A stretch of DNA of 64,000 bases from Aquamicrobium sp. GTDB taxonomy: Bacteria; Pseudomonadota; Alphaproteobacteria; Rhizobiales; Rhizobiaceae. The stretch spans positions 186,001-250,000 of the forward strand of contig JAHHDT010000005.1 in NCBI GenBank assembly GCA_019739225.1. Reading direction: 5' to 3'. The position numbers were made by a program, and so were the translations under genes. The notes under the pieces were generated by a model. It saw nothing but the letters and a program-made list of their open reading frames with translations, made no database searches and had not been told where the DNA came from. Numbering within the stretch: position 1 is the stretch's first letter; each line of letters begins with the position of its first letter. Shown here piece after piece: positions 42,349-50,835 of the stretch.

Positions 42349-44214
42349 ATGACCCAGGCTTCCGACGACATCTCACTCGGCGCTGACACTGAGATCGCCA
42401 TCCGGCAAAACCTCACGCTCGTCGCGCTCGGCAAGCGGCCGGCCGATGTGGCGCTGCGGGTCGGCCGCCTGCTCGACGTTCACACCCGCACATGGCTTTC
42501 CGATCAGGAGATCGTCATCAGCGGCCGGCGGATCGCCTACGTGGGCGATGCGGGTAGCTGGCCCGGCGAGGTCGCCAAGCGCGTCCACGAGCCCGATCTG
42601 GCTGCGGTCCCGGGGCTTGGCGAGGTGCACAAGCACATCGAAAGTTCGCATCTGACGCCCGAGTGGGAAGCTGCACTCGTCCTGCCGCGCGGCAACACCT
42701 GGACCTGCGAGGCGAGCCACGAGTTCTCCAACGTCAACGGTGCCCGCACGCTCGACTTCTGGCTGGCAGCGCGGCGTGCCGGTTCGCCGCTCAAGATATT
42801 TCCGTTGCCGGGCTCGGCGGTGCCGCCCACGGGCTACGAGCATGGCGGCGGATGGCTCGGCTATGACGAGCAGCGCGACTTCCTGCGCGAAAGCCTGATG
42901 GTGGCCGGGCTGGACGAGGTGATGGACTGGCCGGCGGTCTGGAACCCCGACAACCCATCCTACGGCCGGCTATGGGGCATGATCCGCGCGACCTTCGAGC
43001 AGCGCGGTGTTGTCGAGGGTCATGCGGCGGGCATTCGGGACATGCCAACCATCAACGCCTTCGCCGCGGCGGGGCTTGCTTCGGATCACGAGGCGTGGAC
43101 CTTCGAGGAGTTCTGGGACAAGCTTTCGCGCGGCCTGTTCATGGAGTTGCGCCCGCATACGCTTCCCGAGGTGATCGCGGGATTGCTGGAGAAGGGGTTG
43201 GCGGACTGGTCGCAGGTCGCGCTGACGACCGACGACCGCAGCGCGTCCGATACGCTCGAACTGGGCGCGACCGACCACAATGTACGGCTTGCGATCAAGG
43301 CGGGGCTCGCACCCGAGATCGCGGTGCAGTGCGTGACGATCAACCCGGCCCGCCACATGCGGCTGACCCCTTGGGTCGGGTCGATCGCGCCGGGGCGCTA
43401 TGCGGACATCGTGCTCCTGTCGAACGTCGCGGATTTCGAGATCGCCAGGGTCTGGGCCGACGGTGCGCAAATCTCTGAAGGCAATACATACCTTCCCGAC
43501 GTGCCGAAAATCGAATGGCCGGACTGGGCGGCGGATACGATCAATATCGGCAGGACGCTGGAAGCGGAGGATTTCGCCATACAGGCCGCGCCCGGCCGTG
43601 CGACGATGACGACGGCCGTGCTGCGCCCGTTCCACTGGGCCGACGATTTCCTCACCTTCGAGCTGCCCGTACGTGACGGTCTAGTGCAGCGCGACGAAAG
43701 CCGAAACATCACCAAGTTCGCCATCGTCGATCGCTTTTCCGGTGCCGGCGCGGTCTCGAAGATGTTCTGGCTCGGCTGTGGTCCCCGCACGCCCGAGACC
43801 GCGCTCGCCTGTTCCATGGCGCATGACAAGCACAATGTCTGGTGCGTTGGCTCGTCGGATGCGGCGATGGCGAAAGCCGTCAACGCACTGGCTGAAAACA
43901 GGGGCGGTTGGGCGCTGGTGCGTGAAGGCGAGGTTGTTGCCCGCGTGCGCTACGAGATCGCGGGGCTGATGTCGTGTCGCCCGGCAGAGGCGCTGCACGA
44001 GGAGATGCAGCATCTCTATATGGAGGGCGCGAAGGTCGACTGGATGTACGAGCCGACCTTCCATCCGCGCTGGCTGCCGGGTTTTCCCGAACGGCTTGCA
44101 TTTGCCACGTTGACCTGCGCGCCGTGGCGCTGGGTGCTGGTGGCGCCGAGCGAGCATGCGCCGCAGGGCCTGGTCAACGTCCAGACGGGCGAGACGCATC
44201 CCGTCGTGTTCTGA
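42349..44214 (+). CDS. adenine-deaminase-family amidohydrolase (divergent)
   Basis: About 621 residues. N-terminal metal site PGLGEVHKHIESSHLTP replaces the usual PGFIDxHxH, keeping both His. Further Ade blocks follow: CEASHEFSNV (usually DPHE), GHAAGI...AGLASDHEAW and TTDDRSASD, then the C-terminal domain with AHDKHNVWCVGSS and GLMSC. The family converts adenine to hypoxanthine. The N-terminal substitutions and an extra C-terminal segment (MYEPTFHPRWLPGF) make this a divergent paralogue whose substrate may be another amino-purine or lactam. Divergent from a LysR regulator. Confidence 0.85.
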   Translation: MTQASDDISLGADTEIAIRQNLTLVALGKRPADVALRVGRLLDVHTRTWLSDQEIVISGRRIAYVGDAGSWPGEVAKRVHEPDLAAVPGLGEVHKHIESSHLTPEWEAALVLPRGNTWTCEASHEFSNVNGARTLDFWLAARRAGSPLKIFPLPGSAVPPTGYEHGGGWLGYDEQRDFLRESLMVAGLDEVMDWPAVWNPDNPSYGRLWGMIRATFEQRGVVEGHAAGIRDMPTINAFAAAGLASDHEAWTFEEFWDKLSRGLFMELRPHTLPEVIAGLLEKGLADWSQVALTTDDRSASDTLELGATDHNVRLAIKAGLAPEIAVQCVTINPARHMRLTPWVGSIAPGRYADIVLLSNVADFEIARVWADGAQISEGNTYLPDVPKIEWPDWAADTINIGRTLEAEDFAIQAAPGRATMTTAVLRPFHWADDFLTFELPVRDGLVQRDESRNITKFAIVDRFSGAGAVSKMFWLGCGPRTPETALACSMAHDKHNVWCVGSSDAAMAKAVNALAENRGGWALVREGEVVARVRYEIAGLMSCRPAEALHEEMQHLYMEGAKVDWMYEPTFHPRWLPGFPERLAFATLTCAPWRWVLVAPSEHAPQGLVNVQTGETHPVVF

Positions 44215-44220
44215 CGGGCA

Positions 44221-46107
44221 TCAGCGTCGGGGCATGCCCTTCGGGCCGAGCGCGCGCTGTTGGGCAGCGATCCGGAACTGGGCATTCGGCGCGCCGTAGC
44301 CCTGATAGCCGTTGCGCCGTTCGACCACTTCGAGAAACAGCCCCTCGCCGAAGAGCGGGCTGTAGAGCTGGAAATATTCGCCGCCGTCGATGTCTCGGTC
44401 ATAAAGGATGTTGGCCTCGCGCAGCCGGTCGGCCAGCTCCGGGGCAAGACCCAGCCGCGCCTCCAGATCGTCGTAGTAGTTGCGCGAGATCTGCAGGGTG
44501 GCAAAACCCGCGGCCTTGATCGCCTCGGCCGTCGCGAAGATGTCGGCGCTGGAGAATGCGAGATGCTGGACGGATGAGCCGAAGCTTTCGGCAACGAAGC
44601 GGCCGGCCAGGGTGCGCCGGCTCTCCGCGCCGTTGAGCGTCAGCCTGAACCGGCTATCGAGACCCTCCACGACCTGGCTGCGCACGAGACCAGCGGGATC
44701 GACGACGTCGACGACGGGGGATTTTCGTGTCGCGAAGATCGAGGTGTAGAAGAGCAGCCAGCTCAGCATCTCGTCGGTGTTCATGGTCTGCGCGACATGG
44801 TCTATGCGTTGCAGGCCGGCGCCGGAGGCCGCCGGCTCCATCGTTTCGAACTCGATGTCCCAGACGCGCGACAGTCCCGACGGCTCGTCGATGAAGTAGA
44901 GAACGCTGCCGCCGACGCCGCGAATCGCCGGGACTTCGAGTTCGCCCGGCCCGCGGGGTTCGAAAAAGACTTCCGCTCCAAGCGCGGTCGCGCGTCCCAC
45001 GGTCGCCTTTGCGTTTTCCACGCGTAGTCCGATCGCGTAGGCGGAAAGGCCGTGGACGGTATGCGACGAGTGCGCGAAACCTTCCTTGCCGGTATTGATC
45101 ACGATGTTGATGTCGCCTTGGCGGTAAAGGACCACGTCGCGGTTGCGGTGCCGTGCGGCCAGCGTGAAACCCATCGAGACGAGAAGCTTTGCAAGCCTTT
45201 GCGCTTCATCCTCGTTTGCGGCGAACTCGACGAACTCCACCCCTTCGACGGGCACGCGATCCGGCATTGGCGGCAGTTCGACCGGCACCGGCTCGCTGCG
45301 CCGCACCTGGTCCATGAGGTAGATGAGCGACCTGTGTCCGTCGGCGGCGATGGAGCGTGCCGAGCCGCCGCGAAACTGGTCGTTGAAGATTTCCAGCGAG
45401 ATCGGCCCTGCATAACCCGTCGCGGCGACCGCGCGCATGAAGTCGGCTACCGGCAGGTCGCCCTCGCCGGGCATGTTGCGGTAGTGGCGGCTCCACTGGA
45501 GCAGGTCCATGTCGAACTTCGGCGCATCGGCGAGCTGGACGATGAAGATGCGGTCTCCGGGGATCGATCGGATCGAAGCGACGTCTATTCCGCGAGCGAG
45601 CGTGTGGAACGAATCGAGGATCAGCCCGATGTTCGGGTGCTCGGCCCTGCGCACCACCTCCCATGCGTCGCGATGATCGTTGATGAAACTGCCCCAGGCG
45701 AGCGCCTCGTAGCCGACCCGCAGGCCCCGCTTCGCAGCGCGTTCGCCAAGCTCCCGGAAGTCGGCAGCCGCGCGGTCGATGCCGCCAAGCGCGACCGGCG
45801 ACACGCTGGAGCAGATCAGCATCAGGTCGGTGCCGAGCTCCTGCATCAGATCGAATTTGCGCTCCGCGCGGTCGAAGGCGCGGCTCCGCTGCGGCTCGGG
45901 CAGCCCTTCGAAATCGCGGAAAGGCTGGAACAGCGTGATCTCGAGCCCGTGGTCGCGCACCATCCGGCCCACCTCCGCCGGCGACTCGTCGAAAGCGAGA
46001 AAATCGTTCTCGAATATCTCGACGCCGTCAAATCCCGCTTCCGCAATCGCAGCGAGCTTCTCCTTCAGGTCTCCGCTGATCGAGACTGTGGCGATGGATG
46101 TCTTCAT
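44221..46107 (-). CDS. quiC: 3-dehydroshikimate dehydratase fused to an HPPD/VOC-like domain (QuiC type)
   Basis: About 628 residues with two parts. Residues 1-270 form a sugar-isomerase-like TIM barrel (FDGVEIFENDFLAFDESP, YEALAWGSFINDHRDAWEVV, LILDSFHTLARG, ISLEIFNDQFRGG). Residues 290-628 resemble 4-hydroxyphenylpyruvate dioxygenase (RIDHVAQTM, SVQHLAFSSADIFA, LFLEVVERRNGYQGYGAPNA). This fusion is known from QuiC-type enzymes that turn 3-dehydroshikimate into protocatechuate in quinate/shikimate use. No quinate dehydrogenase or pca genes are adjacent. A TetR gene lies 116 bp upstream on the same strand. Confidence 0.9.
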   Translation of the reverse strand: MKTSIATVSISGDLKEKLAAIAEAGFDGVEIFENDFLAFDESPAEVGRMVRDHGLEITLFQPFRDFEGLPEPQRSRAFDRAERKFDLMQELGTDLMLICSSVSPVALGGIDRAAADFRELGERAAKRGLRVGYEALAWGSFINDHRDAWEVVRRAEHPNIGLILDSFHTLARGIDVASIRSIPGDRIFIVQLADAPKFDMDLLQWSRHYRNMPGEGDLPVADFMRAVAATGYAGPISLEIFNDQFRGGSARSIAADGHRSLIYLMDQVRRSEPVPVELPPMPDRVPVEGVEFVEFAANEDEAQRLAKLLVSMGFTLAARHRNRDVVLYRQGDINIVINTGKEGFAHSSHTVHGLSAYAIGLRVENAKATVGRATALGAEVFFEPRGPGELEVPAIRGVGGSVLYFIDEPSGLSRVWDIEFETMEPAASGAGLQRIDHVAQTMNTDEMLSWLLFYTSIFATRKSPVVDVVDPAGLVRSQVVEGLDSRFRLTLNGAESRRTLAGRFVAESFGSSVQHLAFSSADIFATAEAIKAAGFATLQISRNYYDDLEARLGLAPELADRLREANILYDRDIDGGEYFQLYSPLFGEGLFLEVVERRNGYQGYGAPNAQFRIAAQQRALGPKGMPRR

Positions 46108-46212
46108 GTTCGACCCGTGACTTGTGCGCGCGACCGCGGCTGCGCGCTGACTCCCAATCCCATCAAGTGGGCGAGCACGAAATGAAGTCAAATACCAAGA
46201 ATGGGAAGAATC

Positions 46213-46227
46213 ATAACATGACGTTAT
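46213..46227. promoter_or_regulatory. palindrome upstream of quiC
   Basis: ATAAC-N5-GTTAT, a perfect 5-bp-arm palindrome, sits at the tetR stop and about 106 bp before the quiC start. It may be an operator or chance. Confidence 0.25.
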
Positions 46228-46911
46228 AGTTCGGCGGCATTGACCCTGGACGTCCCGGCGCTGGGCGCATCCGCATAGAGCGCTGCGTACCAGAGGCGTG
46301 AAACAGTCGACGCCACCATGTCGGGATCGTCTGCAAACTCCACCAGCGGCGGATTCGTACGACCGTAGATCTTGAGCAGCAGTTCGTCGACCATGCTGAT
46401 CAGGCAGTAGGTACGCAACCGCAGTTCCGGCAAATCGTCATCGTCGATCTGCACACTCCTGCGCAGCCGCCGGATCATGCGCTCCGACATGCCCCGGTCA
46501 GCAAGCCGGCCGACCTGGGCAATCATCTCGTCCTCATCCTTGAGATGAAAATGGCAGCGCATCAGTCCGACATTCTGCCGGAAACAGTAGACGTAATGGC
46601 GATTGCCGATCTCGATGGCTTCGAGGTCCGAGGCCTCTCGCGGGACGGGTGGCCGCGAAAGGCGGATGAAGTCGAAATAGTCGGCAAGCGTCTTGGCGAT
46701 GACCTCGCGTTTTCCCGGCGAAGTAGCGGTAGAAGGTACCGTGCGCCAGCTTTGCCTGCTCGGCGATCATGTCGACAGAGACGGAGTGATAGGCCTTGGT
46801 GCGCAACAATGTCGCCGTCGCGATCTCGATCTGCAACTCGGTTCTGACCGTCTTCCTGTCGTTGCGAGCGTTCGCAAGCTTCTGCTCGAGAAACTCGACG
46901 TAGTCGTGCAT
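46224..46911 (-). pseudogene. TetR-family regulator disrupted by a one-base frameshift
   Basis: The N-terminal part (start 46911, behind AGAGG) has a normal TetR helix-turn-helix ending in AKLAHGTFYRYFAGK. Reading then shifts: a run of four T on the + strand (46710-46713) has one base too many. Removing one base restores AGKREVIAKTLADYFDFIR and joins to RCHFHLKDEDEMIAQ... through AAEL at 46224, giving a standard 228-residue TetR. As given, translation runs into an unrelated frame. Either a genuine loss-of-function mutation, a phase-variable run or a sequencing error. It is divergent from the ABC operon at 47036. Confidence 0.85.
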
Positions 46912-46980
46912 GGCCTTTCGCCTCTCTGTTTTCCGCCCAGCCATAGCAACGCCGACGCCCGTTCGCAAAGCCGCTTGACA

Positions 46981-47005
46981 AAAAATGACAATGCCGTCAC
47001 TTTTT
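46981..47005. promoter_or_regulatory. candidate TetR operator and promoter of the ABC/CoA operon
   Basis: Near-palindrome AAAAATGAC-N6-GTCACTTTTT (inner arms TGAC/GTCA perfect) lies between the divergent tetR and ABC genes, directly after a TTGACA -35-like box at 46975-46980. The overlap with promoter elements fits repression by the neighbouring TetR protein. Confidence 0.5.
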
Positions 47006-47035
47006 GAATCGAGGGATGGAGAGACCGATCTGACC

Positions 47036-48085
47036 ATGGCAACCAAAGGTTCATCGATCGAGTTCAGAAGCGTGCGGAAGACCTACGGGAGCTTCGTTGC
47101 GCTCGAGGATTTCTCCATGACCGTGGCTCCCGGCGAGTTCATGACGCTGCTGGGCCCCAGCGGCTCCGGCAAGACCACGGCTCTCAACTGCCTCGCCGGC
47201 TTCATCGACATCGGCGATGGCGACATCCTCATCGACGGCGTCTCGATCGCCCGCGTGCCGACGGAGAAGCGCGGCATCGGCATGGTCTTCCAGAACTACT
47301 CGCTGTTCCCGCATCGCTCGGTCATGGGCAACGTTGCGTTTCCGCTCGAAATGCGCGGCATGGCGCGCGACGAGGTCAGGCGCCGTTCGCTGGCGGCACT
47401 GGAGATGGTGCGCCTCGATGGGCTCGCGGACCGCATGCCTCACGAACTTTCCGGCGGTCAGAAGCAGCGCGTGGCCTTTGCGCGCGCGGTGGTGTTCGAG
47501 CCGAGCGTGTTGCTGATGGACGAGCCGCTAGGCGCGCTCGACCTCAAGCTGCGCGAGACCCTGCAACTGGAGATCAAGCAGTACCAGCGCCAGATCGGCT
47601 GCACTGTGATCTACGTAACCCACGATCAGGGCGAGGCGCTGACGCTTTCCGACCGGCTGGCCGTCATGGACAAGGGCATCATCCAGCAGCTCGGCACGCC
47701 GCAGGAGCTCTACGACCAGCCCGCATCGCGCTTCGTTGCGTCCTTCATCGGCTCCAACAACATCCTCAAGGTTTTCCGCTCGGAGGGCTCGACCGTGAGC
47801 ATCGAGGGGCTGGGCGCGATCGAGATGACCGGCCGCGAGCCGCCGAGCCGCGGCTACGTCGCGCTGCGGCCCGAGCATATCAGGCGTACGCCGAAGGGGC
47901 GGGCAGCCGCGACACTGGAGCAGGCGGTCTTCTTCGGAAATGCCGTTCGCTACGTGCTGCGCGGCGCGGACGAGAAGGAAATCTCGTTCACCGAACCGCG
48001 TAGTGGCGCGGTCGACGTACCGGCGACGGGCACGGAGGTCCGCTTCGATTTCGACGACAGCAGCCTGACATATCTCCCGGCCTGA
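47036..48085 (+). CDS. polyamine-type ABC transporter ATPase (PotA-like)
   Basis: About 349 residues: Walker A GPSGSGKTT (40-48), LSGGQKQRVAFARAVV, VLLMDEPLGALDLKLRE and a TOBE domain (VALRPEHIRRTPKG). The PotA/FbpC group serves spermidine, putrescine, iron and other small cations or acids. ATG 47036 gives the standard N terminus; ATG 46985 lies within the operator and adds 17 residues. First gene of a six-gene operon. Confidence 0.92.
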   Translation: MATKGSSIEFRSVRKTYGSFVALEDFSMTVAPGEFMTLLGPSGSGKTTALNCLAGFIDIGDGDILIDGVSIARVPTEKRGIGMVFQNYSLFPHRSVMGNVAFPLEMRGMARDEVRRRSLAALEMVRLDGLADRMPHELSGGQKQRVAFARAVVFEPSVLLMDEPLGALDLKLRETLQLEIKQYQRQIGCTVIYVTHDQGEALTLSDRLAVMDKGIIQQLGTPQELYDQPASRFVASFIGSNNILKVFRSEGSTVSIEGLGAIEMTGREPPSRGYVALRPEHIRRTPKGRAAATLEQAVFFGNAVRYVLRGADEKEISFTEPRSGAVDVPATGTEVRFDFDDSSLTYLPA

Positions 48086-48131
48086 GCCGGGGGCGCATGG
48101 GGAACTGAACAAAGCTTCAAAGGAGCGTCAC

Positions 48132-49181
48132 ATGGTGAATCTGACGAGACGTGCATTTGGTATCGGGGCGGCTTCCGTAGCGCTGGGAGCGTTGAGCGCG
48201 CGCATGGCCGCCGCCCAGGACGTGACAATCGTCGTCAACGGTTCGGGCGGCTCGCTGGCCGAGGTGCTGAAGAAACTCTTCGAGGATCCGTTCACCGAAC
48301 AGACCGGCATCAAGGTGCGCGCAACTGCGCCTGTCTCCCTGCCGAAGCTCAAGGCGATGGTGGAGTCCGGCAATGTCGAATGGGACCTCACCGAACTGAA
48401 CGGCGATGACGTCGTGCTTGCGACGAAGGAAGGATGGCTCGAAGAGATCGACTATTCGATCGTCGATCCGGAGAACGAGCTTCCCGAGATGGCCAAGCTG
48501 CCCACCGCCATGGTGCGCGCATCCTACTCGACCGTGCTTGGGTTCCGGACCGACCGCTTCCCCGAAGACAAGCAGCCGAAGACGTGGGCGGATTTCTGGG
48601 ACGTTGAGAACTTCCCCGGACCACGCTCGCTCGAGAACTCACCCAAGTGCAATCTCGAATTCGCGCTTCTCGCCGACGGTGTTCCGCTTGACGAGCTTTA
48701 CCCGCTCGATGTCGACCGGGCCTTTGCAAAGCTGGACGAGATCAAGGACCACATCCCGGTCTGGTGGGATAATGGCGCCCAGCATGTCCAGCTCCTCGTC
48801 GATGGCGAGGTCAACATGACGTCGTGCTGGAACGGCCGCATCACACCGCTCAAGAGCGAGGGCCGCCCGGTCGAAATAAGCTGGGCCGGCGGCGCATTGC
48901 TGCTTTCCTACCTCGGCATTCCCAAGGGGGCCAAGCACCCCAAGGAAGCGATGCAGTTCATGAAATTCCGCATGGATCCCGTCGCCTCCGCCGAATTCGT
49001 GAAGGTCATGCCCTATCCGGGTTTCGTGCCGGGCATGATGGAGCTGCTGGAGCCGGAATTCGTGGCAACGCTGCCGACCGCGCCCGAAAACGCCGAGCAG
49101 CAATTCGCATTCAATTCGAGCTGGTGGGCCGAAAACCTCGAAGAGGTTCAGAACCGCTGGAACGAATGGCTTCTGATCTAG
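48132..49181 (+). CDS. ABC transporter substrate-binding protein (PotD-like)
   Basis: A 349-residue protein with a twin-arginine-type signal (LTRRAFGIGAAS) and cleavage near AAAQ. It is an extracellular solute-binding family protein of the PotD/spermidine-putrescine group (TITVVNGSGG-like VTIVVNGSGGSLAEVLKKL, WADFWDVENFPGPRSLEN). AAAGGAG precedes the ATG. The neighbouring CoA ligase and hydratase suggest that the ligand may be a carboxylic acid rather than a polyamine (inference). Confidence 0.88.
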   Translation: MVNLTRRAFGIGAASVALGALSARMAAAQDVTIVVNGSGGSLAEVLKKLFEDPFTEQTGIKVRATAPVSLPKLKAMVESGNVEWDLTELNGDDVVLATKEGWLEEIDYSIVDPENELPEMAKLPTAMVRASYSTVLGFRTDRFPEDKQPKTWADFWDVENFPGPRSLENSPKCNLEFALLADGVPLDELYPLDVDRAFAKLDEIKDHIPVWWDNGAQHVQLLVDGEVNMTSCWNGRITPLKSEGRPVEISWAGGALLLSYLGIPKGAKHPKEAMQFMKFRMDPVASAEFVKVMPYPGFVPGMMELLEPEFVATLPTAPENAEQQFAFNSSWWAENLEEVQNRWNEWLLI

Positions 49182-49197
49182 ACGGCGTCCTCCCAAG

Positions 49198-50040
49198 ATG
49201 ACCATGAGAAGGCCGATCATACTTTTGCTGCTTGCACCGGCTGTGCTGCTGGTCGGCCTTCTTTTCGTGGCGCCGCTGTTTGGCGTGATGAGCCTTACCG
49301 TTCATGACGGAACCAGCTTCACGGCCGAACCGATCCGCGAATTGCTGGATTCGCGTGTGGCTCTGGTTGTGCTCGAGCGCACCTTCATGCTCGCCGCGTC
49401 GGTCACGGCGATCTGCCTGCTGCTCGGCTATCCGGCCGCCTACTTCATGAGCAGCTTGCGGCCCCGGGTGCGCGCCTATCTGACCTACCTGATCCTGCTG
49501 CCCTTCTGGGTCAGCATTCTCATCCGTACCTACACCTGGATCGTGATCCTGGGGCGCGAGGGCATTGTCAACACCGGCCTTGGGGCACTTGGCCTGGCGC
49601 CGGTCCAGATCCTCTACACCAATGTCGCCGTGCACATCGGCATGGTACAGATCCTGTTGCCGATCGTCATCATCACCTGCCTGGCGTCCATGCTCGACAT
49701 CGACAAGGACCTGATGAAGGCGGCCCGCTCGCTGGGCGCCTCGCCTGCGCAGTCGTTCTGGAAGGTGTTCTTTCCGCTCAGCGTCAGCGGCGCCGCGACC
49801 GGCGGCCTGATCTGCTTCATCCTGTCACTGGGCTTCTTCGTGACGCCGGCCCTGCTAGGCGGTCGGCGCAGCATCATCATCGCCAACCTGATCGACCTTC
49901 AGGTGCATCAGACACTCAACTGGGGTTTTGCGGCAGTGCTCGCGACAGCGCTGCTGGCGATCACGCTCGCCTGCCTCGGCGTGTTCTGGCTGCTCATGCG
50001 CCGGCGGGTGGAATTCAGCGGCGCGGGGCTGGGTCGATGA
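49198..50040 (+). CDS. ABC transporter permease (PotB-like)
   Basis: A 280-residue permease with six helices, YLILLPFWVSILIRTYTWIV typical of PotB, and the EAA loop (MKAARSLGASPAQSFWKVFF). It overlaps the second permease by ATGA and follows the binding protein by 16 bp. Confidence 0.93.
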   Translation: MTMRRPIILLLLAPAVLLVGLLFVAPLFGVMSLTVHDGTSFTAEPIRELLDSRVALVVLERTFMLAASVTAICLLLGYPAAYFMSSLRPRVRAYLTYLILLPFWVSILIRTYTWIVILGREGIVNTGLGALGLAPVQILYTNVAVHIGMVQILLPIVIITCLASMLDIDKDLMKAARSLGASPAQSFWKVFFPLSVSGAATGGLICFILSLGFFVTPALLGGRRSIIIANLIDLQVHQTLNWGFAAVLATALLAITLACLGVFWLLMRRRVEFSGAGLGR

Positions 50041-50834
50041 AACGACTGCTGGCCGTCTATTTCTTTCTTCTGGTCGGGTTCCTGATCCTGCCTCTGATCT
50101 TTCTCGTGCCGATCTCGCTGTCGGCCAGCCAGTTCCTGGAGTTCCCACCCACCTCGCTGTCGCTGCGTTGGTACGCGGCCTTCTTCGAGGACCCGACCTG
50201 GGTCGGCGCGGCGATCCTCAGCTTCCGCGTGGGCATCGGCGCGACCGCCCTCAGCCTCCTCGTCGGAACGCTTGCCTCGATTGCGCTGGTGCGCGGCAAC
50301 TTTCCCGGCAAGAGCGCGCTGACGGCGATCTTCATAGCGCCCTTGATCCTGCCGACGGTCGTTCTGGCGCTCGCGCTCTATATCGTGTTCCTGCGCTGGC
50401 AGCTCGTGGACAATGTCTTCGCCCTCACGCTGGCGCATGCGATCGTGGCGCTGCCCTATGTGGTGATGATCGTGTCGGCAAGTCTGCGCCGCTTTGACAC
50501 CACCATCGAGCGCGCCGCCCGCGTGCTGGGCGCCGGCCCGATCAAGGCCTTCATGCTGGTGACGCTGCCTTATCTGGTTCCGTCGATGTTCGCGGCAGGC
50601 ATTCTCGCCTTCTTCGCGTCCTTCGACGAGCTGATCATCACGCTGTTCGTTTCGGGCGGTGCCCAGACGCTGCCGGTCCGCATCTGGAACGATCTCGGCC
50701 TGAAGCTCGACCCGACGGTGCCTGCCGTCGCCGTGATGCTGACCATGCTCAGCATCGTCGGCATGGGCATCGGCGAAGTCATCCGCCGCCGCAACGAACA
50801 ACGCTATCAATCCGCAACACCTCCCGAGGCCTGA
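50037..50834 (+). CDS. ABC transporter permease (PotC-like)
   Basis: A 265-residue permease with six helices, ISLSASQFLEFPPTSLSLRW and the EAA loop (IERAARVLGAGPIKAFMLVT), plus FFASFDELIITLFVSG. All are typical of PotC. It stops 1 bp before the acyl-CoA ligase start, so transporter and enzymes are translationally linked. Confidence 0.93.
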   Translation: MKRLLAVYFFLLVGFLILPLIFLVPISLSASQFLEFPPTSLSLRWYAAFFEDPTWVGAAILSFRVGIGATALSLLVGTLASIALVRGNFPGKSALTAIFIAPLILPTVVLALALYIVFLRWQLVDNVFALTLAHAIVALPYVVMIVSASLRRFDTTIERAARVLGAGPIKAFMLVTLPYLVPSMFAAGILAFFASFDELIITLFVSGGAQTLPVRIWNDLGLKLDPTVPAVAVMLTMLSIVGMGIGEVIRRRNEQRYQSATPPEA

Positions 50835-50835
50835 C

